Assembly: GCA_900769705.1 (NCBI GenBank)
Contig: CAAGHP010000014.1
Coordinates: 62,001-126,000 of the forward strand
Direction of reading: 5' to 3'
DNA from: Alphaproteobacteria bacterium
Lineage (GTDB): Bacteria; Pseudomonadota; Alphaproteobacteria; RF32; CAG-239
DNA length: 64,000 nt
In this document: in pieces, positions 26,508 to 36,434 of the stretch
How the letters are laid out: each line of letters opens with the position of its first letter
Numbering within the stretch: position 1 is the first letter of the stretch
Notes under the pieces: model-generated
Seen by the model: only the letters and a program-made list of their open reading frames with translations
What the model was told of the DNA's origin: nothing
The model's database searches: none
Made by a program: the position numbers and the translations under genes

Positions 26508-26833
26508 TTAAGTCAAAGTTTTAAGAATACTTATTTATCTTCTTGAAATCATCATCCTTATATTAAAGTAATATAGTATGATGAGGCGGAGTTTTCAAGC
26601 TTCGCCCTTTGATATTTGAAAAAAGCCAATTTCATTTTTTGTATAGCTGGATTGTGTTTAATTCCAGTTCGTGTTTTAATTTGTTCATAGTGCCAAGATA
26701 TAATTCAATAAGTATTGAGCGATATTGTAAAGAGGGCGTAGTCATTTTCCGGAAAAATAATAATATTACCTTTGTATTTTGGGAGGCTTGAGACATATTT
26801 CTATGTCTATAAATTTTGTAACGATAAATTGTG

Positions 26834-26865
26834 CAAAGGTAGAGAACTTTATTGATATAAAACAA
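26834..26865 (-). promoter_or_regulatory. Bacteroidetes-type promoter-like sequence
   Basis: On the minus strand, TACCTTTG (26841-26834) fits the TAnnTTTG -7 box of Bacteroidetes promoters, with TTG (26865-26863) 21 bases upstream. It points into a stretch with no convincing gene and overlaps the terminator of the MFS operon. It may be chance, or a relic of imported DNA. Confidence 0.25.
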
Positions 26866-26899
26866 TATCCCTGCAACATTGATGCTCAGGGATATTGTT
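26861..26899 (-). terminator. Terminator of the sugar kinase-transporter operon
   Basis: AACAATATCCCTG pairs perfectly with CAGGGATATTGTT over 13 bases, with a 13-base loop. On the minus strand it lies 12 bases after the transporter stop codon and is followed by a T-containing stretch. Confidence 0.75.
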
Positions 26900-26910
26900 C
26901 TGCTTGATTG

Positions 26911-28056
26911 TCAGTCTTTAACTTTGCGGCTCATTGCTAACAAATAGAAAGCACAAAGCAGCATGACCGCAATCGCGCCGTGCTGATTGTTTGCAAAGTC
27001 CGAGGCAATGCCCATCAACAGCGGAAAAATCGTTCCGCCGAAAATACCCATAATCATTAAACCGGAAACTTCATTGCCGTGGTGCGGCATAGTTTTCATT
27101 GCTTGTGAAAAAACAACAGGAAAGATGTTTGCGTTGCCATAACCGATGCAGGCTATACAGATATAAAGCATTTCTTTGCTGTTAAATATAAAAATACCGA
27201 TTAAGGCTGCGGTCATCAAAATAACGCTGCCTAAAAAATATTTGTGGTTAGAGTATTTTGCTAAAATATAAGCACCGCTGAAACTGCCGATAGTGCGGAA
27301 AAAGAAATATATGCTGGTGGCATATCCCGCTTGTTCCAAAGTCCAGCCAAGTTTTTGCATAAGCAGTTTAGGTGTGGTTACATTTGTGCCTACATCTAAA
27401 CCCACATGGCACATTACAGCCATAAAGCAGAGAAAAACCGTGCCGTTTCCCAGTAACATTGCGCATTCTTTGAAACCGGAAGTTTTGCCGACTTCTGTTT
27501 CCTCTATTTTTTCACGAGACAGCAATACAAAAGCTAATATTGTTTCGGCTAAAAAGAATGGAAACAAAATTTGCCATTTGTCAAAATGAATCGCTCCCCA
27601 GCCGGCTAAAATCGGCGCAGCAAAGGAAGCGGTTGCTTTAATGAATTGTCCGAAAGTAAGGGCGCTGGACATTTTGTCTTTGGATACAATATTTGAAACC
27701 AGCGGATTTAGCGAAACCTGCATAATAGTGTTGCCAATACCTAAAAGCGAAAATGAAATCATGATTATTATCATATTATAGTCAAATATCGGCAAAAGCA
27801 AAGCCAGCATAGTAATAACCAAACTCAGCAGCACGGTTTTGCGCCGTCCGATTTTGTTCATCAGCAAGCCGGTAGGTACTGAAAAAATCAAAAACCAAAA
27901 AAACGTCATAGAGGTAAACAGGTTTGCCATGGTATCGGAAAGGGCAAAATCAACTTTTACATAGTTGGTGGCAATGCCAACAAAATCAACGGCGCCCATG
28001 GCAAAAAAGGCAAACATTATCGGTATCAATTTTTTTAATAAATCCGTTTTAGTCAT
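26911..28056 (-). CDS. MFS sugar transporter (FucP/FHS-like)
   Basis: A 381-residue inner-membrane transporter with about 12 membrane helices. The MFS loop motif MNKIGRRKT follows helix two. The overall pattern, with MGAVDFVGIATNYVKVDF at the N-terminus, resembles sugar:proton symporters of the FHS branch found next to sugar kinases. It follows the PfkB kinase by 20 bases and is preceded by AAAGGAGAAAAGCT, so the two form one operon. The likely substrate is a hexose such as fructose, inferred only from the kinase partner. The kinase-transporter pair resembles pairs in Bacteroides fructan loci, which could mean transfer between phyla. Confidence 0.75.
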   Translation of the reverse strand: MTKTDLLKKLIPIMFAFFAMGAVDFVGIATNYVKVDFALSDTMANLFTSMTFFWFLIFSVPTGLLMNKIGRRKTVLLSLVITMLALLLPIFDYNMIIIMISFSLLGIGNTIMQVSLNPLVSNIVSKDKMSSALTFGQFIKATASFAAPILAGWGAIHFDKWQILFPFFLAETILAFVLLSREKIEETEVGKTSGFKECAMLLGNGTVFLCFMAVMCHVGLDVGTNVTTPKLLMQKLGWTLEQAGYATSIYFFFRTIGSFSGAYILAKYSNHKYFLGSVILMTAALIGIFIFNSKEMLYICIACIGYGNANIFPVVFSQAMKTMPHHGNEVSGLMIMGIFGGTIFPLLMGIASDFANNQHGAIAVMLLCAFYLLAMSRKVKD

Positions 28057-28076
28057 AGCTTTTCTCCTTTTATTGA

Positions 28077-28934
28077 TTATTCATATTCCGGCCAGGCCCC
28101 GCTTTGGGTGCAGACAAAGGCGGCGGTGGCAACGGCTTGTTTATGGGCATCGCGCATGGATTTCCCGCTTAGAAGTCCCATGATGAAACCGGCGGAAAAA
28201 GAGTCGCCGGCGCCGACCGTGTCGGCAACTTTGACTTTAGGCGTATCTAAATACGATTTTTCGCCGTCGGCTGAATAAACAATGCTGTATTTTTCGCCGG
28301 CTGTAAAAATCAGATAGCGCAAGTTATATTTTTTGATAAACCATTGGCAGACTTCTTCATTCGGCAAGTTTAACCCGAACAGCTGCTGTACTTTTATCAT
28401 TTCTTCATCATTGATTTTAAATACATTAGCTTCTTGCAAAAGCTCGTTAATCAGTTCTTTAGAAAAATAATTGCTGCGCAAATTGACATCAAAAAGCTTA
28501 TATGCAGTCTGCGGGGCATTTTTCAAAAGTGTCAGCACGGCTTTGTGAGTTTGCCGCGAGCGCAGTGCTAAAGTACCGAAACAAACCGCATCGGCTTTTT
28601 TCACTACTTCAATTTCTTTTTGAGTTGCTTCCATATAGTCCCATGCTACGCCTTCGACGATTGTATAAGTCGGAATACCGTTATTCAGCACTACTTCGAC
28701 AGTACTTGTCGGATAATTGTTGCGTTCCAAAATATGATGAATATGGCTTTTTTCAAGCTCTCGAATGATTTCATCACCCAAAGCATCTTTGCCGACAGCA
28801 CTGATAGCGTATCCGTCGGCGCCAAGCTGGGTGGCATTATATACAAAGTTAATCGGCGCTCCGCCGGCACGCTTGCCTTCCGGCAGCATATCCCACAGAA
28901 GTTCGCCGATTCCTACAACAATAGGTTTGGTCAT
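28077..28934 (-). CDS. PfkB family carbohydrate kinase (probable fructokinase)
   Basis: A 285-residue sugar kinase. The N-terminal IGELLWDMLPEGKRAGGAPINF contains the sugar-binding Gly-Gly pair, and the C-terminal PfkB signature DTVGAGDSFSAGF contains the catalytic Asp. The GELLWD and AGGAPINF forms are typical of fructokinases. AAAGGAGG precedes the ATG. The product would phosphorylate sugar imported by the adjacent MFS protein. Confidence 0.85.
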   Translation of the reverse strand: MTKPIVVGIGELLWDMLPEGKRAGGAPINFVYNATQLGADGYAISAVGKDALGDEIIRELEKSHIHHILERNNYPTSTVEVVLNNGIPTYTIVEGVAWDYMEATQKEIEVVKKADAVCFGTLALRSRQTHKAVLTLLKNAPQTAYKLFDVNLRSNYFSKELINELLQEANVFKINDEEMIKVQQLFGLNLPNEEVCQWFIKKYNLRYLIFTAGEKYSIVYSADGEKSYLDTPKVKVADTVGAGDSFSAGFIMGLLSGKSMRDAHKQAVATAAFVCTQSGAWPEYE

Positions 28935-29025
28935 TTTTACCTCCTTTGCTAATAATATAGTTCTAGTTTAGCATATTTTAAGGCAAAAATTCAACAAAAA
29001 AGGCGGTATAAAATCGCCGAAGTTG

Positions 29026-29601
29026 TTAAAATAAATCTCCTTCAATGCGCCAATTATTATCATAAACCAAATGAAATGCCGCACAATTTTGTATTTTAGT
29101 AAAATCATAGTGCAGATAATTGAGGAGGCTGCCCATGGTTCCACCGTGGATGGCAATTCCGCAAACGCCATACGGCTCCTGCCGCAGTTTTTCAATTTGG
29201 CGCCAAACTCTTTCTAGCGATGCTTTTTTGCTTTCACCATGTGGGTAGGCAATATCCCAAACTTCAGGATTGTTCCAGTTATTATAAATATCCGGATATT
29301 TTGCGGCAATTTCCGATTGCAGCATACCTTCAGCATCACCGTAAAAGCACTCGCGCAAATCTTCTTTTATAATAAGCGGACAGCCGAATTTTTGAGCCAC
29401 GGTTTTGGCTGTCTGTACAGCTCGTATCAGCGGACTGGAAAAAACTGCTTCCAGTTTATAAGCGGCTAATTTATCAGCCAAAGCAACAGCCTGTTCCCGG
29501 CCTTTATCCGTTAATTCCATATTTATGCCAGAGCCCTGTTGGCGGTGTTGCAGGTTAAATTCCGTTTCGCCGTGGCGGAAAATATAAAAGTCTTTACGCA
29601 T
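29026..29601 (-). CDS. Histidine phosphatase family protein
   Basis: A 191-residue phosphoglycerate-mutase-like protein. The catalytic motif RHGETEFN is at residues 9-16, with the second Arg in SSPLIRAVQTA and the second His in AIHGGTMGSLL. It could be a phosphatase for a small metabolite; the substrate is not shown by the sequence. The stop of the gene at 29605-30084 lies three bases upstream, so the two are probably one transcript. Confidence 0.85.
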   Translation of the reverse strand: MRKDFYIFRHGETEFNLQHRQQGSGINMELTDKGREQAVALADKLAAYKLEAVFSSPLIRAVQTAKTVAQKFGCPLIIKEDLRECFYGDAEGMLQSEIAAKYPDIYNNWNNPEVWDIAYPHGESKKASLERVWRQIEKLRQEPYGVCGIAIHGGTMGSLLNYLHYDFTKIQNCAAFHLVYDNNWRIEGDLF

Positions 29602-29604
29602 AAA

Positions 29605-30084
29605 TTAAAGTGCTTTCAAGCCGACTTTGTTGGCAACTATGCGGAATATTTTTTCTTCATCTTCCGGTGTTAAAAGTCCGTAAAGCGGTAAGCAGAACGG
29701 AGTAAAATCGCCATTATGTTTTTGCAGAAAGTTATATTTGTAGTCAATTCCTTTCTTTGGAATCAGAACAATAACGCGGCGTTCTTTGCCGCAGCATTTT
29801 ACAATGCGTTCTTCGCCGACTTCAATATCTTTCCACGCCACAGGATTGTTATGGTCAATTTTGATGGTATCGTCAGTGATAACTGCCATAACTTGTTTGG
29901 CGGCGTATTTATAAATCCAAATTAAAAGAGACAAAATTAACAGGGCTAACAAAACCTGAAATTCCCACCAATAGGCATAGGATAAACTGCAAAACAGACA
30001 TGAACAAAGCGCGGCAATAGCCAAAATGTTCAGTACAAGCCAGACATAATTTTTTTTGAAGTGATAGTAAATAACCTCGTTCAT
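29605..30084 (-). CDS. Small membrane protein of unknown function
   Basis: A 159-residue protein with two adjacent membrane helices (about residues 14-36 and 41-62) and a cytosolic C-terminal domain with strands (VMAVITDDTIKID, WKDIEVGEERIVKCC). This layout resembles PH-like membrane proteins, but I cannot assign a family. It is the first gene of a pair with the histidine phosphatase. Confidence 0.65.
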   Translation of the reverse strand: MNEVIYYHFKKNYVWLVLNILAIAALCSCLFCSLSYAYWWEFQVLLALLILSLLIWIYKYAAKQVMAVITDDTIKIDHNNPVAWKDIEVGEERIVKCCGKERRVIVLIPKKGIDYKYNFLQKHNGDFTPFCLPLYGLLTPEDEEKIFRIVANKVGLKAL

Positions 30085-30263
30085 AACTTTTTTTCCTAAT
30101 TGGTAACATCAATTTTTATTATAGGTATTTTCCAAAAAAGGTAAAGCAGAAAAATATAACTAATTTTAGTCAGAATATTTTAACCTAACTTGTAAATTGT
30201 TTAATAATATTTTTATAACTTATAATATATTTTATATGTAGACAACTATAGGAAGGAATAATT

Positions 30264-31175
30264 ATGGATAGACAGATTGTTGAAATTATGAATGACGGCT
30301 TTGCGCTTTCAGTTCATCGTGGTTTTGTAGTAATTGAGCATAAAGAAAAACAAATAAAACAAGAAATACCTTTGGATAATGTACTCTCCTTGGTTTTGTC
30401 GGCAAACAGTATTGTGGTTTCAAAAAATATTGTGAATGCAATTTGTGAACAAGGTGGCAATGTTATTTTTTGTGATAAAAATTATTTGCCATCATCTATT
30501 ACAATGCCTTATGCCGGACATTGGTTAGTTGCTCCTCGAGTTAGGCAACAAATTGAATGTTCAAAACCTTTGCAAAAAAGTTTGTGGAAAAGTATAGTTC
30601 AGCATAAAATTTTTAATCAAGCGTTGATTTTGGAATACTTTTTTCCTGAGCATAAAAATATTGAAAGATTAAAACAGCTTGCTAGGGCAACATTAAGTAA
30701 TGATGCTCAAAACAATGAAGGCGTTGCAGCGTCGATATATTTTAAATCGTTATTTGGAAAACATTTTGTACGTGATAGACTTAATAACGATGTTAATATT
30801 TTACTTAATTATACTTATATAGTTTTAAGGGCTATTGTTGCCAGAGCAATTGCCGGTGTTGGATTGCTACCGTATTTAGGGCTTAAACATTGCACGAAAA
30901 CTAATCCTTTACCTTTGGTTGATGATTTAATAGAACCTTTTAGAGCGGTGGCGGACAAAATTGTTTTTGATGAACTTAATAAAATTGTGGATATTACTAG
31001 CATTGAATTAACACCGGAAATTAAGCGTAATTTGACTAAAATAATTACTTTTCCAATGCAGACATCTAAAGGCTGTGTGTCATTAAATGATGCTGTTTAT
31101 GATTTTGTCGGGACGTTGGTTGCAAGTTTTGAACAGAAGAAAGTTGCGTTAAAGTACCCTGATATCTTATTATAA
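30264..31175 (+). CDS. cas1: CRISPR-associated integrase Cas1 (type II)
   Basis: Cas1 forms the spacer-integration complex with Cas2. The 303-residue length fits type II Cas1. The three metal ligands can be placed: Glu in NNEGVAASIYF (about residue 154), His in GLKHCTKT (about residue 212) and Asp or Glu in DLIEPFRAV (about residue 226). AGGAAGG precedes the ATG. It is the first cas gene here, upstream of cas9 and on the same strand, separated from it by the oppositely oriented tracrRNA gene. No csn2 or cas4 is present, which marks the locus as II-C. Confidence 0.95.
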   Translation: MDRQIVEIMNDGFALSVHRGFVVIEHKEKQIKQEIPLDNVLSLVLSANSIVVSKNIVNAICEQGGNVIFCDKNYLPSSITMPYAGHWLVAPRVRQQIECSKPLQKSLWKSIVQHKIFNQALILEYFFPEHKNIERLKQLARATLSNDAQNNEGVAASIYFKSLFGKHFVRDRLNNDVNILLNYTYIVLRAIVARAIAGVGLLPYLGLKHCTKTNPLPLVDDLIEPFRAVADKIVFDELNKIVDITSIELTPEIKRNLTKIITFPMQTSKGCVSLNDAVYDFVGTLVASFEQKKVALKYPDILL

Positions 31176-31179
31176 GTAA

Positions 31180-31283
31180 TGGGGGCAACGCATCGCCCCC
31201 TCATCTTACGGCATTTTCAGCCTTATTATATATGTGTTGACCGTCTAATTAATCTCTGAAAAAATTACGTCTTACACATAACA
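31180..31283 (-). ncRNA. tracrRNA
   Basis: Read on the minus strand, the anti-repeat (about 31254-31232) is complementary to the CRISPR repeat core over 23 bases, with only one G-U pair (GTTGACCGTCTA and TTAATCTCTG blocks). A second pairing, TATAAT of the tracrRNA with GTTATA at the repeat end, forms the lower stem. Then comes AATAAGGC, as in the Neisseria meningitidis tracrRNA, a GGC/GCC hairpin, and a final stem GGGGGC/GCCCCC (31200-31181). The 3' end lies just after the cas1 stop codon. Ends are estimates. Confidence 0.85.
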
Positions 31284-31288
31284 AATTT

Positions 31289-31318
31289 ATTATATAAATA
31301 TTTCTATTGATTTGTCAA
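31289..31318 (-). promoter_or_regulatory. tracrRNA promoter
   Basis: On the minus strand, TTGACA (31318-31313) and TATAAT (31294-31289) are both perfect sigma-70 boxes, 18 bases apart. Transcription would begin near 31283, just before the anti-repeat. Confidence 0.8.
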
Positions 31319-31367
31319 GTATAATATTGTAAATTATCAAAAGTTGTAAATTATCCGGAGTGAAGTA

Positions 31368-34300
31368 ATGAAGTATCGTTTGGGTTTGGATTTGGGTGTT
31401 GGTTCAATAGGCAGTGCAATTTTAGAATTGGACGAACAAAATAATGTGCAAGATATTGTTGATGCCGGTGTGCGTATTTTTGAGGTGTCTGAAGGAGCAG
31501 AAGAAAGACGTGCAAAACGTACGGCGCGCAAAAATTTGGTCAGAACCAGAAGCGTTTGGAACTTTTAGCTCAAAAATTGTGTGAAAATAATTTATGGATT
31601 AGCACTAATCCAGAAGGCTCTGATAATTTAAAATCAAAATCTCCTTATAAAATTCGTTGTGAGGCTTTAGACGATAAGTTGGATAATCAAAATTATGTTG
31701 GGCGAGCATTTTTGCATTTAGCAAAACATCGCGGCGCCGGTTTTGTCTCTGCTGCACAAGAAATGGAAGAAGAAGTTTTAGACGCCGGCGAAAAATCTAA
31801 AAAGAAACAAACCGCATACGAGTTAATGGCACAGCATTTGAAAGATACTAGTTCAAGAACTATTGGCGAATTTTTTTATAAGCGTATTTTAGAAAGTTAT
31901 GACAAAGATGAAAATGGAGAACATAACAAAGTAAATTTACGAACGGTAAGACAAAAGCCGAATATGGTTGATTACGCTTTGCCTCGCTATTTGGTAAAAG
32001 ATGAATTTAATCAAATTTGGGATAAGCAGGCCGAGTATTTTCCGCAAATGCAAAAAGCAGGATTAAAGCAGGAAATATATGATATTTTGTTTTATGAACG
32101 TCCGGCGGCTCCGTATGCAACCGGTAAATGTATTTATTTTAGGAATGAGGACCGCTTGCTGAAAGCGCATCCGCTTTCTGAACTGCGCCGCATTTATGAA
32201 GAAGTTAATAATATCCGCATTTTGTCGGATACTAATAAACGCCCGTTGACTTTGGAAGAACGTGATAAAATTATAAATGAATTGCTGCTGCAAGGCGAAA
32301 ATGCCGGAAGTAAGTCTATTAAAAAGCTGCTTAAATTATCGGCACAGCAAAAAATTTCTATTGACGGCGATAAAGATAAGCCGATTAAAGCTTATTTATA
32401 TTCTCGTCCTGAGTTTGCTGAAATTGAATATATTAAAAATCTGTCAGAAGCTGAATTTGCTGAATTTATAGAATTTTTAGCGAATCCGGTAAATCCGAAT
32501 GATAAAAACGGCAGGCTTTATAATGAAGATGAATTGATTGCCCAGCTTAAAGTAATTTTGAAAATAGATGATGAAAAGAATATCAGCGATTTATTGATAA
32601 AACTGCCAAAGGGCAGGGGCATGCTTGGTGTATCTGCAACTAAAATTATTTTGGAAAAGCTAAAAGAAAATGTGGTTTCACATCGCGAAATTACCGATAA
32701 ATTGGCAAAAGAAGGCCCTCGTTTTATGGCAGAAGAAGAAATAGCTCGGCAAAATCAAGGAAAATTTTTTGAATTACCTTATTATGGAGAAATTTTGCAA
32801 ACCGATACGCAGCCTTTGCCTCCTTTGGTTATTAAAAACAATAAAAGTTTAAATTCGGAAGAGGTAAAATGGGGAAAAATTGCTAATCCTGCAGTGCATA
32901 TGATTTTGAATCAGCTTCGTTTGGTGGTTAATGAAATTGTCAAAATATATGGTCGTCCGTATGATATTAACATTGAGTTAGGGCGAGATGTAGGGCTTTC
33001 CACAAAAAAGAAAAATGACTTGGATATAAAGCAGAAAGCTAATGAAAAATTGAATGTTGAAGCTAAAAAATATTTGCAAGACCATAAAATTTATGTGAAT
33101 GGCAAGAATATTTTAAAATACAAGTTGGCTGAAGAACAAGGGTGGGTTGATGCTTATGACCCTACAAAAAAAATTGATAGAAAATTTGCCGGTTTTGAAA
33201 TTGAACATATAATTCCGCAAAGCAGAGGCGGAACAGACACCTATAATAACTTGTGCTTGGTTAGTCGCGCGGATAATGAAGCCAAAGGGAATGATTTTGC
33301 CTATGATTATTTTGTAAAGTCAAAATCACCTGAACTTTTGCGAGAGATTTTGAAAAATGCCAGAAATAAATTTAAAGACAAAGCTTGGAGATTTGAAGCT
33401 GATGCGCGAGAAAAATTTGAAGACGAGGGCGATAAAGAAGAAACAACTCGCTATTTGACAGATACTCGCTATGTTTCTAAATTGGCGGCACGCTATTTGC
33501 GAGCTATTATTGATTGTCCAACTGATGAAAAGGTTTCAGAAAACAGAATATTAGCGGTAAAAGGCGGACAAACGGCAGAATTGCGTCGCCGTTGGAATTT
33601 GTTGGGGCTTGAATATGATTTAATGGGTTTGAATATTCCAAGATATAATAATTGCGAGCCGTATTGGATAAATTTGGCAACAGGAGAAGTAGTTGACGGA
33701 GAGCAAAAACCGGATATTGACGGTAATTGGAAATTTTATAATTGTGTAAAGAACCCTGAATGGTCGCCAAAACCCCGTATTGACCACCGTCATCACGCTA
33801 TGGATGCCATAACAGTTGCTTGCATCACGCGTTCTTTGGTGCAAAGATTGTCAAATGAAGAAACAATAAGACATCAGTCAACGCCGTTGCCAATGACAAG
33901 TGTGCAATCAGTCGGGGAATTTCGTCGTAAAGTAATTGAAGTTTTGAAAAATGTTAAAGTTTCGCACAAGCAAGACCACAATAAATTAGGGCAACTTCAC
34001 GAAGAAACCGGTAAAGTAAAGCTGTGTGAAAATCCTGATAATCCAAACAATTTGATTACGGTTTATTCCCGCAAGATTTTTAAGGTAGTTAAAACATATA
34101 ATGATTTGGACAAGCTCTTGATTCCTGATAGCGTCAAAGATAGCTGGTATGAAGGAATTGCCGAAAATCGGGCAAAGCAAGCAAAATTGGCAGCTGATTT
34201 TAAACAGTATTGGAATGTAGCTGAACAAATTTTACAAGAAGAAAATGAAAAAGACGTGGCAGAAGGCAAAAAAGAACGTAAAATTACAGATGGCTTAATT

Positions 34301-34849
34301 GTTGCTAAAACATTTCATTTGTTACTTGAGAAAAAGTTATGGAAAGGCAATAAATTCAAATGTTATGAAAATGTATCATCGTATGTTGAAAATCACAATT
34401 TGGTGTATAAAAGCGGAAATAATCATTGTGTGGATTTCTTTGTAAAGGACGGTAAAGTCGGTTGGGAAGTTATTAAACGATTTGATGTGAATCAGCCTGA
34501 TTTTATTCCGCAATGGAAAAAGAATGGCGGAAAACTTATTTGGTCGGTGCAACAGCGAGATATGTTGGAATTGGATACTCCGGCTGAGTGGGCTTCTTAT
34601 ACAGATAAACCTCGTTGTTTGGCTAAAGTGAAAAAGTTTAGTGACGGAGAATTTAATATTGATTATATGACAGATGCTCGCATGACATCACCAAAAGATA
34701 AAAATTTAAAATATATGTTTGTTAATACATTAAGAAAAGGATTGTCGTTTCTTATTCAGCATAAAGCACGCAAAATAGAGCTTACACCGTTTGGAAAAGT
34801 GAAGAAAAAACATAAGGTATTGTGGAATGGCACGAAGACAGCGGCTTGA
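31368..34849 (+). pseudogene. cas9: CRISPR nuclease Cas9 (type II-C) with one frameshift near codon 61
   Basis: Reading across the frameshift gives about 1160 residues. The first frame (31368-31568) holds RuvC-I (GLDLGVGSIG, Asp8) and the start of the arginine-rich bridge helix. It then stops early. The rest runs from about 31550 in another frame. One missing A in AGAAG at 31548-31552 explains it: restoring it gives TRKRLELLAQKL, the expected bridge helix. Later domains are intact: RuvC-II (IELGR, Glu537), HNH (EIEHIIPQSRGG, His614) and RuvC-III (DHRHHAMDA, His810 and Asp813). CGGAG precedes the ATG. The defect is either an assembly error or a recent inactivating deletion; otherwise nothing in the gene looks decayed. 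Confidence 0.9.
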
Positions 34850-35189
34850 AACTTTAACCGGCTGGTCTATGATGTGGATAATTTGTATGTTTGATATTCC
34901 GGTCAGGACAAAAAAGGAAATGCGTAAAGCGACTCGGTTTCGTAATTTGCTTTTGGATAATGGTTTTGTGATGAAACAGTTTTCTGTTTATATAAAACCG
35001 GTTAAAAGTTTAAGTGTCGGGCAAACTGTTGTAAAAAGCCTATCCAAGTATATTCCGGATAATTCCTCAGTGTCTTTTTTGTACATAACAGATAAACAAT
35101 ATTTGATGACTGAGAATTATTTAGGCAAGAATTATGAAGAAAATGAAGAAGAGAATCGCGAAAAAAACGGACAATTATTGCTTTTTTAA
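34827..35189 (+). CDS. cas2: CRISPR-associated endoribonuclease-fold protein Cas2
   Basis: Cas2 is the structural partner of Cas1 in spacer integration. The 120-residue frame overlaps the cas9 end by 23 bases. The core begins MWIICMFDIPV with the conserved Asp on strand one; starts at Met14 or Met15 (34866 or 34869) would give the usual Cas2 size. A ferredoxin-like pattern follows (GFVMKQFSVYIKPV, SVSFLYITDKQY). The acidic C-terminal tail ends in QLLLF. Confidence 0.93.
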   Translation: MARRQRLETLTGWSMMWIICMFDIPVRTKKEMRKATRFRNLLLDNGFVMKQFSVYIKPVKSLSVGQTVVKSLSKYIPDNSSVSFLYITDKQYLMTENYLGKNYEENEEENREKNGQLLLF

Positions 35190-35213
35190 TAGCGTTTTTT
35201 AGTGTTTTTATTT

Positions 35214-35256
35214 TACAACAAGGCTTTAAAATTGTTTGATTTCAAAGCCTTGTTGT
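35214..35256. terminator. Hairpin between cas2 and the CRISPR array
   Basis: AAGGCTTT pairs with AAAGCCTT, extended by ACAAC/GTTGT past one bulged A. Flanks are A/T-rich but lack a long T-run, so efficiency as a terminator is uncertain. It could stop cas transcription on the plus strand or crRNA transcription on the minus strand. Confidence 0.5.
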
Positions 35257-35262
35257 TTATAT

Positions 35263-36419
35263 ATTATATCAGAGATTAACTAGACGGTCAACTATAACTG
35301 TAGCTGTTGGCTGTTTTACCCATAGTGCATTATATCAGAGATTAACTAGACGGTCAACTATAACCGCATCTGCCCTCGCCTTTGCGACAAAGCAATTATA
35401 TCAGAGATTAACTAGACGGTCAACTATAACGGCATCCGGTGCCATAGCATAGCTGATGGTATTATATCAGAGATTAACTAGACGGTCAACTATAACAGAC
35501 AGAGTAAAGACAGTTAAATGGTGCGGATTATATCAGAGATTAACTAGACGGTCAACTATAACTGTCTTGAAGCTTCTAATTGCTCTTGAAAAATTATATC
35601 AGAGATTAACTAGACGGTCAACTATAACTAAAATCGCCAAGTGGTCTATAAACATAATATTATATCAGAGATTAACTAGACGGTCAACTATAACAGATAG
35701 GTCGTTAGTGTTAACATTTTGTAGATTATATCAGAGATTAACTAGACGGTCAACTATAACTGGCACAAAGGCTAATACTAACTTGCAGAAATTATATCAG
35801 AGATTAACTAGACGGTCAACTATAACTACCTAAACCCAAATAACAAACTTCATTGAATTATATCAGAGATTAACTAGACGGTCAACTATAACACTGATTT
35901 ACGAGGGGGATATTGTTAAATTATTATATCAGAGATTAACTAGACGGTCAACTATAACGTCATCGCAATCATATTCTTTTAACTTTTCATTATATCAGAG
36001 ATTAACTAGACGGTCAACTATAACTTCAATACATTACTGGTAATGATGAAGAATATTATATCAGAGATTAACTAGACGGTCAACTATAACAAAGACAAGT
36101 TGCGGAAAAACTAGTAAAAGATTATATCAGAGATTAACTAGACGGTCAACTATAACCATTAAAACTTCGTTAAAATTCTTGACAAAATTATATCAGAGAT
36201 TAACTAGACGGTCAACTATAACCATAAATTAAAAGGTTTTTATTCATATTGATTATATCAGAGATTAACTAGACGGTCAACTATAACGTCATTATTAAGC
36301 GTATCAATTTAGCCTTAATTATATCAGAGATTAACTAGACGGTCAACTATAACTGATTGGCAAGATAAGAATAGTCAAAGATTATTATATCAGAGATTAA
36401 CTAGACGGTCAACTATAAC
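35263..36419 (-). CRISPR. Type II-C CRISPR array, 18 repeats and 17 spacers
   Basis: Eighteen identical 36-base repeats start at 35263 and recur every 66 bases (one interval of 65). Spacers are 30 bases, apart from one of 29 at 36223-36251. On the plus strand the repeat starts ATTATATCAGAGATTAAC and ends TAGACGGTCAACTATAAC. The crRNA strand is minus: there the repeat begins GTTATAG, as in other II-C systems, and pairs with the tracrRNA. Each repeat ends, on that strand, with TGATATAAT, a perfect extended -10 element. The high-coordinate end abuts the stop codon of the gene at 36435, so no long leader is visible there. Confidence 0.98.
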
Positions 36420-36434
36420 GGCAAATAAATCAGC

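Noticed and set aside
26632..26865. A 77-residue minus-strand frame downstream of the Bacteroidetes-like promoter
   Set aside because: Starts inside the MFS terminator, has no ribosome-binding site and no known domain; too weak to call.
31180..31283. tracrRNA on the plus strand
   Set aside because: Only the minus strand has the promoter, the anti-repeat in the right polarity to the crRNA, and the AATAAGGC and terminator-like hairpin downstream.
35456..35833. A 125-residue open frame with a repeating LYQRLTRRSTIT motif
   Set aside because: It is a translation through CRISPR repeats and spacers; the 66-base period comes from the array.
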